Assembly: GCF_003732665.1 (NCBI RefSeq)
Contig: NZ_MOBP01000012.1
Location: forward strand, 1-64,000
DNA from: Pseudomonas frederiksbergensis
GTDB lineage: Bacteria; Pseudomonadota; Gammaproteobacteria; Pseudomonadales; Pseudomonadaceae
Direction: 5' to 3'
DNA: 64,000 nt
The notes beneath the pieces are model-generated. The model had not been told where the DNA came from and searched no databases. It saw only the letters and a list, made by a program, of their open reading frames with translations. This document shows positions 26,468 through 33,527 of this stretch, piece after piece. The number at the start of each line of letters is the position of its first letter. Position 1 is the stretch's first letter. Both the position numbers and the translations under genes were made by a program.

Positions 26468-27544
26468 TCATGCCGGTTGCTGTGTGCGGAGTCGATCAGC
26501 GGCTTCGCGCAGCAATTGCTCCGTCCCGATCCAGCCGAGGCAGCCATCGGTTACCGATACGCCGTACTGCAAGGACGAACTCAACGGTTGGCAGCCCTCA
26601 AACAGATGACTTTCAATCATCATGCCGATCAGCGAACGATCACCTTGCAGACGCTGTTCAAGCACGTCATTGAACACTGCGGGTTGACGCAATGGGTCTT
26701 TGCCGCTGTTGGCGTGGCTGCAGTCGACCATGATCCGTGTCGGAATCTTCAGTTTGGTCAGGTCGCGGTTGATTCGCGCAACGCTGTCGCGGTCGTAGTT
26801 CGGCCCCTGGTGCCCGCCCCGTAACACAAGGTGGGTGTCAGGATTGCCGGGGGTCTGGATGATTGCAGGGTGACCCTGGCTATCGACGCCGAAATGCCGA
26901 TGAGGGTGAGCGGCCGAGCGCATGGCGTCACTGGCAACGGTGACACCGCCATCGGTGCCGTTCTTGAAGCCTACGGGCATGTTCAGGCCGCTGGCCATTT
27001 CACGATGAATCTGTGATTCGGTGGTGCGCGCACCGATGGCGACCCAACTGAGCAAGTCGTCGAAGTAGCCGGCAGCCATCGGTTGCAGCAGTTCGGTGGC
27101 AATCGGCAAGCCAAGGCGAAGCATTTCGCGCATCAGTTCGCGGGAAAGGGTCAAACCGCCGGCCATGTCATCGCTGCCGTCCAGTTGTGGATCGTAGGCC
27201 AGGCCTTTCCAGCCCACCGTGGTGCGGGGTTTTTCGACATAGGCGCGCATCACCAGGAGCATTTGATCGCTGACTTGCGCGGCGAGGCGGGCCAGGTTGG
27301 TTGCGTATTCGAGGGCGGATCGAGGGTCGTGAATGGAGCAGGGGCCGACGATGACCAGCAGGCGGGAGTCTTCGCCGTTGAGGATCGCGCGGACGGCTTC
27401 GCGGTGGGCGGCGACTTGCTGGGTCAGTGCGTTGTTGAGTGGCAATTGCTGCTTGAGTTGCAATGAGCTGGGCAGACGCTGGGTCAGCGCTTCATTGGCC
27501 GGGCTCAAGGTGGACAGTGGCAAAGCAGAGACGGACGAGTTCAT
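26468..27544 (-). CDS. 3-deoxy-7-phosphoheptulonate (DAHP) synthase, class I
   Basis: A 358-residue class I-alpha DAHP synthase of the AroF/AroG/AroH type, which condenses phosphoenolpyruvate and erythrose 4-phosphate in the first step of aromatic amino acid synthesis. Active-site segments are VIVGPCSIHDP, RAYVEKPRTTVGWKG, GFKNGTDG and RIMVDCSHANSGKDP. The isozyme's feedback amino acid (Tyr, Phe or Trp) cannot be fixed from motifs. The gene is preceded on the same strand by a leader peptide ORF rich in aromatic codons, a rho-independent terminator and a second Tyr-rich ORF (27593-28009), so it is almost certainly controlled by attenuation. AGGA nine bases before the ATG supports the start. 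Confidence 0.92.
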   Translation of the reverse strand: MNSSVSALPLSTLSPANEALTQRLPSSLQLKQQLPLNNALTQQVAAHREAVRAILNGEDSRLLVIVGPCSIHDPRSALEYATNLARLAAQVSDQMLLVMRAYVEKPRTTVGWKGLAYDPQLDGSDDMAGGLTLSRELMREMLRLGLPIATELLQPMAAGYFDDLLSWVAIGARTTESQIHREMASGLNMPVGFKNGTDGGVTVASDAMRSAAHPHRHFGVDSQGHPAIIQTPGNPDTHLVLRGGHQGPNYDRDSVARINRDLTKLKIPTRIMVDCSHANSGKDPLRQPAVFNDVLEQRLQGDRSLIGMMIESHLFEGCQPLSSSLQYGVSVTDGCLGWIGTEQLLREAADRLRTQQPA

Positions 27545-27592
27545 ATTCAGGCTTCCTGGGCTGGCTGCGGGTGCGTTCCCGCGTGCTCGGCC

Positions 27593-27745
27593 CTACTGGG
27601 GTGTTCGACAATTGGCCGGATTGGCTGCGTGTGTGTGCTTGCCACCTGTGGGTGACCGATCGGAGGCGGCAGGCTGTCCCGAGCGGAGGCTGGTAAATCG
27701 CCAGGCGGTAAAACTGTCGTAACGGTAATAAGTGGCGTAGTTCAT
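27593..27745 (-). CDS. Second, tyrosine-rich leader ORF (50 codons) before DAHP synthase
   Basis: A 50-codon ORF that starts MNYATYYRYDSFTAW, with four Tyr, one Phe and one Trp in the first 15 codons, then becomes an unstructured mix rich in Ser, Pro and Thr. GAGG nine bases before the ATG is a good ribosome site. It begins 50 bases beyond the attenuator terminator and ends 48 bases before the DAHP synthase ATG. It may be a second aromatic sensor working on translation or transcription, or simply a small coupled peptide. Codon clustering and position are seen; the function is inferred. Confidence 0.55.
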   Translation of the reverse strand: MNYATYYRYDSFTAWRFTSLRSGQPAASDRSPTGGKHTHAANPANCRTPQ

Positions 27746-27794
27746 GGTGTGGATCCTCAAGTTGTCTGGTGTGTTGCTGAAAGTATGGGGGCTG

Positions 27795-27832
27795 AAAAAA
27801 CAAAACCCCCGGTCGGGAGGCCGACCGGAGGT
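27795..27832 (-). terminator. Rho-independent attenuator terminator
   Basis: On the minus strand CCTCCGGTCGG, loop CCTC, and CCGACCGGGGG form an 11-bp stem followed by TTTTGTTTTTT. It lies 48 bases after the stop codon of the aromatic leader peptide and about 250 bases before the DAHP synthase gene, the classic place for an attenuator. The 8-mer CTCCGGTC of its 5' arm also occurs inside the leader ORF (27923-27930), offering a competing pairing. Confidence 0.9.
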
Positions 27833-27880
27833 TGAGAATTCTCTGGTGGCGACCCGTTTAATGTGGGCGCCGTGTGGGTA

Positions 27881-28009
27881 TCAGGCGCGCCAGTGGCTAA
27901 ACCAATACCCAAAATAAAAGCTGACCGGAGCACAAGCGTCATTCGCCCGGACAGCCGCCATCGAGCGCAGGGCGCTGACGGTACGAAGCTGTGAGTGGGC
28001 GTTGAACAT
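27881..28009 (-). CDS. Aromatic leader peptide of the DAHP synthase attenuator (42 codons)
   Basis: A 42-codon ORF with a strong ribosome site (GGAG seven bases before the ATG). Codons 30-40 read SFYFGYWFSHW: three Phe, two Tyr and two Trp in eleven codons, just before the stop. A ribosome short of charged aromatic tRNA would stall there and alter pairing of the downstream RNA so that the terminator at 27795-27832 does not form. The mixture of Phe, Tyr and Trp codons suggests it reads all three amino acids, or that one dominates. It is too short for usual gene finders. Confidence 0.85.
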   Translation of the reverse strand: MFNAHSQLRTVSALRSMAAVRANDACAPVSFYFGYWFSHWRA

Positions 28010-28170
28010 GGTCTGTCTCCAATGAATGCGCCGAGCTTACTAGAGGGCAGTGGGCGGATTCAATCAGAAAATGCTATCGGGCACCGACGGCGTTTTCTAT
28101 CGCCTAGGCGCCAGAAGGGGGTGTGACACACTTGGCGCTCGCCAGGAACAATGACGTTTTGGAGTGTTGA

Positions 28171-28614
28171 ATGGTGTTCGAATTAAGGGCGGCGACATCC
28201 GGGGATCTGGAGTTCGCCCGCGAGCTGACCTGTCAAAACATGCTGCGCTACTACATTCAGTACGACCTGTTGTGGCTGGACGAGGCTTTCGACGTGGCGT
28301 GGGCGGGGCGGGAAAACCGGCTGATCGTGCAGGGCGAAGTCCCGGTGGGTTTTGTCAGCCTGAGCCGTGATGCCAAGGCCCTGTATATCCGTGAACTGCA
28401 CATCATTGAAGCGTTCCGGGGGCAGGGCGCCGGTTCCTGGGCGATCGATCAGGTATTGGCGCTGGCCCGGGAGGAGCGACGACCTGCATTGCGCCTGACC
28501 GTCTTCAAAAATAATCCGGCGCAGGCGTTGTATGAGCGAATGGGGCTGGAGGTGGTCGGTGAGGACGAGTTTTTCCTGAGAATGCAGCGCCCAATCGATG
28601 TCCTTCGTCGCTGA
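28171..28614 (+). CDS. GNAT-family N-acetyltransferase
   Basis: A 147-residue single GNAT domain. The acetyl-CoA pyrophosphate loop is FRGQGAGSWAI near residue 90, preceded by the beta-4 strand ALYIRELHI, and the C-terminal NPAQALYERMGLEVV is the usual motif B. It transfers an acetyl group from acetyl-CoA to an amine, but the substrate is unknown. It begins 160 bases from the start of the aromatic leader on the other strand, so the two units have divergent promoters. The start ATG at 28171 gives full family length. Confidence 0.85.
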   Translation: MVFELRAATSGDLEFARELTCQNMLRYYIQYDLLWLDEAFDVAWAGRENRLIVQGEVPVGFVSLSRDAKALYIRELHIIEAFRGQGAGSWAIDQVLALAREERRPALRLTVFKNNPAQALYERMGLEVVGEDEFFLRMQRPIDVLRR

Positions 28615-28633
28615 AACACACAGAGGGCAAGCC

Positions 28634-28662
28634 TTGAAAGATGAATGGAAACTTTTTATATG
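28634..28662 (+). promoter_or_regulatory. Candidate sigma-70 promoter of gacA
   Basis: TTGAAA (28634-28639) and TATATG (28657-28662) are spaced by 17 bases in the 127-base gap before gacA. The predicted start would leave a leader of about 70 bases. The assignment rests on consensus matching alone. Confidence 0.45.
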
Positions 28663-28741
28663 ATGCTTGCCGCTAGGTCTGCCAGTCGCTTTTTGCTAAG
28701 GTGTTCGGCAACCCCATACGACCATATCGCGAGGTGTCTGC

Positions 28742-29383
28742 TTGATTAGGGTGCTAGTAGTCGATGACCATGATCTCGTTCGTACAGGCATTACACGAAT
28801 GCTGGCTGACATCGATGGCCTGCAAGTAGTCGGCCAGGCCGAGTCAGGGGAGGAGTCCCTGCTCAAGGCGCGTGAGTTGAAGCCCGATGTGGTACTGATG
28901 GACGTCAAGATGCCCGGGATCGGCGGTCTTGAAGCCACGCGTAAACTGCTGCGCAGTCATCCGGACATCAAAGTCGTCGCGGTGACTGTGTGCGAAGAGG
29001 ACCCGTTTCCAACACGGCTGTTGCAGGCCGGGGCGGCGGGTTATCTGACCAAGGGCGCAGGTTTGCCGGAAATGGTCCAGGCCATTCGCCTGGTATTTGC
29101 CGGACAACGCTACATCAGCCCGCAAATCGCCCAGCAACTGGCGATCAAGTCGTTCCAGCCGACCAACGATTCGCCGTTCGACGCCTTGTCGGAGCGCGAG
29201 ATCCAGATCGCCTTGATGATTGTCGGCTGCCAGAAGGTCCAGATCATTTCCGACAAACTTTGCCTGTCACCGAAAACCGTGAATACCTACCGATACCGCA
29301 TTTTCGAGAAGCTTTCGATCAGCAGCGATGTCGAGCTGACACTGTTGGCGGTCCGTCACGGCATGGTTGATGCCAATCTCTGA
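28742..29383 (+). CDS. gacA: Response regulator GacA (TTG start)
   Basis: A 213-residue NarL/FixJ-type response regulator. The receiver has acidic residues DD at 8-9 and phospho-acceptor D54 in VLMDVKMPG, with K104 in YLTKGAG. The LuxR-type helix-turn-helix spans about 145-205 (LSEREIQIALMIVGC and LSPKTVNTYRYRIFEKL). Phosphorylated by GacS, it activates small RNAs that titrate RsmA/RsmE and so control secondary metabolism, biofilm and often type VI secretion. The start codon is TTG, as in other Pseudomonas gacA genes. uvrC begins two bases after the stop, the conserved gacA-uvrC arrangement. Confidence 0.97.
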   Translation: MIRVLVVDDHDLVRTGITRMLADIDGLQVVGQAESGEESLLKARELKPDVVLMDVKMPGIGGLEATRKLLRSHPDIKVVAVTVCEEDPFPTRLLQAGAAGYLTKGAGLPEMVQAIRLVFAGQRYISPQIAQQLAIKSFQPTNDSPFDALSEREIQIALMIVGCQKVQIISDKLCLSPKTVNTYRYRIFEKLSISSDVELTLLAVRHGMVDANL

Positions 29384-29385
29384 AA

Positions 29386-31209
29386 ATGACTGAAGTCTTC
29401 GATCCGAGTGCCTTTCTGTCGACAGTGAGCGGACGCCCCGGCGTCTATCGCATGTTCGACAGCGACGCGCGCCTGCTTTATGTCGGCAAGGCCAAGAATC
29501 TCAAGAAGCGCCTGGCGAGTTACTTCCGCAAAACCGGCCTGGCGCCCAAGACTGCTGCGCTGGTCGGCCGTATCGCCCAGGTCGAAACCACGATCACGTC
29601 CAACGAAACCGAAGCCCTGCTACTTGAGCAGACGTTGATCAAGGAATGGCGCCCGCCGTACAACATCCTGCTGCGCGACGACAAATCCTATCCTTATGTC
29701 TTTCTCTCGGATGGCCAGTTCCCACGGCTGAGCATTCATCGCGGGGCGAAGAAGGCCAAGGGCAAGTATTTCGGGCCTTATCCCAGCGCAGGCGCCATCC
29801 GTGAAAGCCTGAGCCTGCTACAAAAGACCTTTTTCGTTCGTCAGTGTGAAGACAGTTACTACAAAAACCGCACCCGACCTTGCCTGCAATACCAGATCAA
29901 GCGCTGCAAGGCGCCGTGTGTCGGGCTGGTGGAGCCGCAGGTGTATGCCGAGGACGTGCGACATTCGGTGATGTTCCTCGAGGGCCGCAGCAACGCGCTG
30001 ACGGACGAGTTGTCCGCCGGCATGGAGGAGGCGGCGATTAACCTCGAGTTCGAGCGCGCCGCTGAACTGCGTGACCAGATTTCGTTGCTGCGCCGGGTTC
30101 AGGACCAGCAGAGCATGGAAGGCGGGACGGGCGATATCGATGTGATTGCCGCGTTCATCAACCCGGGCGGCGCCTGTGTCCACCTGATCAGCGTGCGCGG
30201 TGGCCGGGTGTTGGGCAGCAAGAATTTCTTCCCGCAGGTCGGCATTGAGGAAGACGTTTCCGAGGTCATGGCCGCGTTTTTGGGCCAGTACTTCATCAGC
30301 AGTCCCGAGCGGGACTTGCCGAGCGAGCTGATCGTCAACGTAGTCCATGAGGATTTCCCGGTGCTGATCGAGGCTATCCACGAGCTGCGCGGTCGTGAAC
30401 TGTCCATCAGTCATCGGGTACGTGGCACGCGCGCGCGCTGGCAACAGCTCGCAGTCACCAATGCCGAGCAGGCCTTGGGCGCGCGGCTGGCCAACCGTCA
30501 GCACGTCGCGGCGCGTTTCGATGCGCTGGCCGAGGTGCTGAACCTGGATGAGCCGCCGCAGCGCCTCGAGTGTTACGACATCAGTCACTCCAGCGGTGAA
30601 GCTACTGTGGCGTCCTGCGTGGTGTTTGGTCCTGAAGGCCCGATCAAGTCGGACTACCGTCGTTACAACATCGAAGGCGTGACGCCGGGCGACGACTACG
30701 CGGCGATGCACCAGGCCTTGACCCGACGCTTCAGCAAGTTGAAGGAAGGCGAGGGCAAGCTGCCGGACATCCTGCTGGTGGACGGTGGCAAAGGTCAGTT
30801 GTCCATGGCTCGCGACGTACTCAACGAACTGGCGGTGCCTGACCTGATTCTGTTGGGCGTGGCCAAGGGCGCGACGCGCAAGGCCGGTTTCGAAACCCTG
30901 TACTTGAATGATGCTGCACACGAATTCACGTTACGCGGTGATTCCCCCGCGTTGCATTTGATCCAGCAGATTCGCGACGAAGCTCACCGTTTCGCCATTA
31001 CCGGGCACCGGGCACGGCGCGGCAAAACCCGTCGAACGTCCACGCTGGAAGGCGTTGCGGGCGTCGGGCCGACACGTCGGCGCGATTTGTTGAAACATTT
31101 TGGTGGATTGCAGGAGCTGTCTCGTGCCAGCATCGAAGAGATCGCCAAAGCACCCGGGATCAGTAAAAAGCTCGCTGAGTCGATTTATGCAAATCTACAC
31201 AGCGAGTAG
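29386..31209 (+). CDS. uvrC: Excinuclease ABC subunit C
   Basis: A 607-residue UvrC that makes the two incisions of nucleotide excision repair. It has an N-terminal GIY-YIG nuclease (GRPGVYRMFD and LLYVGKAKNLKKRLASYF), a cysteine-containing segment (RPCLQYQIKRCKAPCVG), a UVR motif that binds UvrB (about 205-240), an RNase H-like second nuclease domain (ECYDISHSSGEATVASCVVF and DILLVDGGKGQL), and tandem helix-hairpin-helix motifs (EGVAGVGPTRRRDLLKHFGG, then KAPGISKKLAESIY). The length is normal. It starts two bases after the gacA stop and is probably co-transcribed with gacA and pgsA. Confidence 0.97.
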   Translation: MTEVFDPSAFLSTVSGRPGVYRMFDSDARLLYVGKAKNLKKRLASYFRKTGLAPKTAALVGRIAQVETTITSNETEALLLEQTLIKEWRPPYNILLRDDKSYPYVFLSDGQFPRLSIHRGAKKAKGKYFGPYPSAGAIRESLSLLQKTFFVRQCEDSYYKNRTRPCLQYQIKRCKAPCVGLVEPQVYAEDVRHSVMFLEGRSNALTDELSAGMEEAAINLEFERAAELRDQISLLRRVQDQQSMEGGTGDIDVIAAFINPGGACVHLISVRGGRVLGSKNFFPQVGIEEDVSEVMAAFLGQYFISSPERDLPSELIVNVVHEDFPVLIEAIHELRGRELSISHRVRGTRARWQQLAVTNAEQALGARLANRQHVAARFDALAEVLNLDEPPQRLECYDISHSSGEATVASCVVFGPEGPIKSDYRRYNIEGVTPGDDYAAMHQALTRRFSKLKEGEGKLPDILLVDGGKGQLSMARDVLNELAVPDLILLGVAKGATRKAGFETLYLNDAAHEFTLRGDSPALHLIQQIRDEAHRFAITGHRARRGKTRRTSTLEGVAGVGPTRRRDLLKHFGGLQELSRASIEEIAKAPGISKKLAESIYANLHSE

Positions 31210-31241
31210 AATGCCAATTCACCTCGTAGCCAGTTGTGCCG

Positions 31242-31802
31242 ATGAATATCCCTAATCTGATTACCGTTCTACGCGTCCTGCTCATCCCGATCTTCATTTT
31301 ACTGTTCTATCTGCCTTATCAATGGAGCTACCTGGCCTCCAGTTCGGTCTTCGCATTCGCCGCCGCCACTGACTGGCTCGACGGATACCTGGCCCGCCGT
31401 CTGGAACAAAGCACACCGTTCGGGGCTTTCCTCGATCCGGTGGCCGACAAGCTGATGGTCGCCGTCGCTCTGGTGCTGCTTGTGCAAGAACACGGCAACC
31501 TGTGGCTCACGCTGCCGGCCGCGGTCATTATTGGTCGCGAGATTGTCGTCTCGGCATTGCGAGAGTGGATGGCCGAACTCGGCGCCCGCGCTCACGTCGC
31601 TGTGTCGAACCTGGGCAAATGGAAAACCGCCGCGCAAATGCTCGCGCTGGTGATCCTGCTGGCCAACCCCTCGGACTTCACGTTCTGGGTACTGGTGGGT
31701 TACGCCTTGTTGCTGGTGTCGGCAGGCCTGACATTGTGGTCCATGGTCCAATATCTGCGGGCTGCCTGGCCGCATCTGAAGACCGACGTAGAAAAGAAAT
31801 AA
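31242..31802 (+). CDS. pgsA: CDP-diacylglycerol--glycerol-3-phosphate 3-phosphatidyltransferase
   Basis: A 186-residue inner-membrane enzyme that makes phosphatidylglycerol phosphate from CDP-diacylglycerol and glycerol 3-phosphate. The CDP-alcohol phosphotransferase motif D-x2-DG-x2-AR-x8-G-x3-D-x3-D is complete: DWLDGYLARR followed by FGAFLDPVADK. Several hydrophobic helices are present. The ATG at 31242 yields the family N-terminus MNIPNLITVLRVLLIPIF; a GTG six bases earlier is less likely. It follows uvrC after 32 bases and precedes tRNA-Gly, the usual Pseudomonas order. Confidence 0.95.
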   Translation: MNIPNLITVLRVLLIPIFILLFYLPYQWSYLASSSVFAFAAATDWLDGYLARRLEQSTPFGAFLDPVADKLMVAVALVLLVQEHGNLWLTLPAAVIIGREIVVSALREWMAELGARAHVAVSNLGKWKTAAQMLALVILLANPSDFTFWVLVGYALLLVSAGLTLWSMVQYLRAAWPHLKTDVEKK

Positions 31803-31822
31803 AACTTTTTTGAATCAAAGGG

Positions 31823-31850
31823 TTGACGGGGCTTCTGGATTCTATAGAAT
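31823..31850 (+). promoter_or_regulatory. Sigma-70 promoter of tRNA-Gly
   Basis: TTGACG (31823-31828) and TAGAAT (31845-31850) are spaced by 16 bases and end 15 bases before the tRNA. Both boxes are close to consensus. Confidence 0.75.
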
Positions 31851-31865
31851 GCGCCACACCAAGAC

Positions 31866-31941
<76 letters not shown>

Positions 31942-31987
31942 AATATTGATCCACAGATGTCCACTGGACGCTGGGGATTAGCGAAAT

Positions 31988-32008
31988 AGACGCTTCGGCG
32001 TCTTTTTT
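31988..32008 (+). terminator. Rho-independent terminator after tRNA-Gly
   Basis: AGACGC, loop TTCG, GCGTCT and then a run of T form a compact terminator 47 bases after the tRNA. Confidence 0.9.
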
Positions 32009-32120
32009 CGTTTCTGCGGAAACCATTGAAATCCAGTAGAAGCCGGTACATTTAAGTCTCTTTTCAGGACAGGCTCGAATTCGTATCGTTGCTGGATCCT
32101 TTCATGTCGCCAGACGAGCA

Positions 32121-32453
32121 TCAGGTGCTTTGAATCGAACAACTCTCCTGTCCGTAATCGATCGATTTTCGCAATAGCCCAATACATTGATCAAGCCCGT
32201 CACCAGTCGATAGCCAATCCACATTGACACTCAGCAAATGTGCAATCGTATTCATGCGCTGTCGGGGAATCCCGCGCACAAACCAGTTGGTGACACATGC
32301 AGGCCTGACCCCAAGGAATTCTGCGATACCTATTGGTGTAATACCGTACTCATGAAGCAACCGTCGCAACCGTTGTCCAGAGGTACGACGATTATGTCGA
32401 CGCATACTGAAAGCCGGTTCAGCGTCTCGCGAGTCGTCCATCCCTTTGACCAT
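32121..32453 (-). CDS. Phage-type (Cro/CI-like) helix-turn-helix protein
   Basis: A 110-residue protein with a helix-turn-helix at about residues 25-85. RLRRLLHEYGITPIGIAEFL is the first helix pair and VRPACVTNWFVRGIPRQRM the recognition helix region; HLLSVNVDWLSTGDG is the typical end of XRE/phage-repressor domains. The tails on both sides look disordered. It lies between tRNA-Gly and the type VI secretion genes and is divergent from tssB over 538 bases. It could be a remnant of a mobile element integrated at the tRNA or a local regulator. AGGGAG lies 12 bases before the ATG, a rather long spacing, and an ATG 12 bases downstream is also possible. Confidence 0.75.
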   Translation of the reverse strand: MVKGMDDSRDAEPAFSMRRHNRRTSGQRLRRLLHEYGITPIGIAEFLGVRPACVTNWFVRGIPRQRMNTIAHLLSVNVDWLSTGDGLDQCIGLLRKSIDYGQESCSIQST

Positions 32454-32991
32454 GATTGAGTCATTCTCCCTTTCAAATCATCGCTCCATGCGATCAGAAG
32501 TCATTTTAAACAAATGTGATTCAACCCCTGACTAAACATTCATTCACGACCGATACCGAAGATGTTGCTTACACGTATCTGTCTATTTTCCTACAGAATA
32601 TGCTGCTCTCTGTTTCGTCACTTCTTCTTGAAAGATTCACCATCGAATTCGGCTGCGCAAAGCATCACGAGAAGCTCGGATGCGTCCGAACCTGACCAGA
32701 AAACTTCTGTCAGCCATGATTGCTTGATAGTTAATAATCTGACTTGTAGGAAACATCCCTGCAGCGCTGTCGAAATTTCCCTTTCGTAGTTTTGGGCAGA
32801 CGAAAATCATTTGAATTACTCAGTTAATAATCCATCGTGGTGCGCAAGGACATAACGCTCCTCTTGTAAGTGTTTTATGTTCCCTAAACTAAAAAGTGAA
32901 ACTCACGTGCTGCGGTTGCTGAACTCTCTAATGAGCCAGTTGGAGGCGTTGCCGCACAATATTCTCTGCGATAAATGCCTGGGGAGGGATT
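32454..32991. other. AT-rich intergenic region before the type VI secretion operon
   Basis: This 538-base gap separates the helix-turn-helix gene from tssB and has a clearly lower GC than its surroundings. It must carry the promoter of the secretion operon. The 11-mer AGTTAATAATC occurs twice, at 32729-32739 and 32822-32832, and TAATAAT in it resembles a -10 box. I looked for a sigma-54 consensus with correct spacing and found none. The tssB ribosome site (GGGGAGGGATT before the ATG) contains AGGGA, the A-N-GGA core that RsmA/RsmE bind. The 75-codon frame at 32562 does not look like a real gene. Confidence 0.55.
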
Positions 32992-33495
32992 ATGGCTTCA
33001 AACAGCTTCCAAAATGAGGTGCCTAAGGCACGGGTCAATATCAAACTTGATCTGCATACCGGAGGCGCTCAGAAACAAGTCGAGTTGCCGCTGAAACTGA
33101 TGGTGCTGGGTAACTACAGCAACGGGAAAGAACAGCGTCCACTTTCCGAGCGAAACAAGATTGACATCAATAAGAATAACTTTGACAGCGTCCTTGGCGA
33201 ATTTGCGCCAAGGGTAAAGTTCGATGTCAATAACACTTTGACCGATAACGTGTCTGATATCTCGGTCGAGCTGAATTTCCAGAGCATGAAGGATTTCGAG
33301 CCCGAGCAAGTGGCGCGGCAGGTTCCGCAGCTGCGCGCCTTGTTGGCGATGCGCAATCTGTTGCGTGATCTCAAGTCGAACCTGCTGGATAACGTGACCT
33401 TCCGTCATGAGCTGGAGCGCATCCTCAAGGATGACGCGCTCAGTGACGAACTGCGAGCTGAGTTGGCCGCATTGGCTCCCAAACAAGAACGTTAA
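32992..33495 (+). CDS. tssB: T6SS contractile sheath small subunit
   Basis: A 167-residue TssB/VipA protein that polymerises with TssC to form the contractile sheath in the cytoplasm. Family sequence is clear: SSxxxFQNEVPKARVNIKLD-type N-terminus, ELPLKLMVLGNYSNG, PLSERNKIDINKNNFDSVL and the C-terminal helix region around LRALLAMRNLLRDLKSNLLD. The length is usual. The strong GGGGAGGG ribosome site six bases before the ATG suits a highly made protein. It is the first gene of the operon and tssC follows after 32 bases. Confidence 0.97.
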   Translation: MASNSFQNEVPKARVNIKLDLHTGGAQKQVELPLKLMVLGNYSNGKEQRPLSERNKIDINKNNFDSVLGEFAPRVKFDVNNTLTDNVSDISVELNFQSMKDFEPEQVARQVPQLRALLAMRNLLRDLKSNLLDNVTFRHELERILKDDALSDELRAELAALAPKQER

Positions 33496-33527
33496 TTCAT
33501 ACCAGTAGCATCAAGAGAAATTCAATC

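Noticed and set aside
32562..32789. 75-codon frame between the helix-turn-helix gene and tssB
   Set aside because: No ribosome site, odd composition, and no recognisable sequence; treated as intergenic.
32454..32991. Sigma-54 promoter before tssB
   Set aside because: TTGGAGGCGTTGC near 32940 has GG and GC too close together, and no other match has correct spacing.
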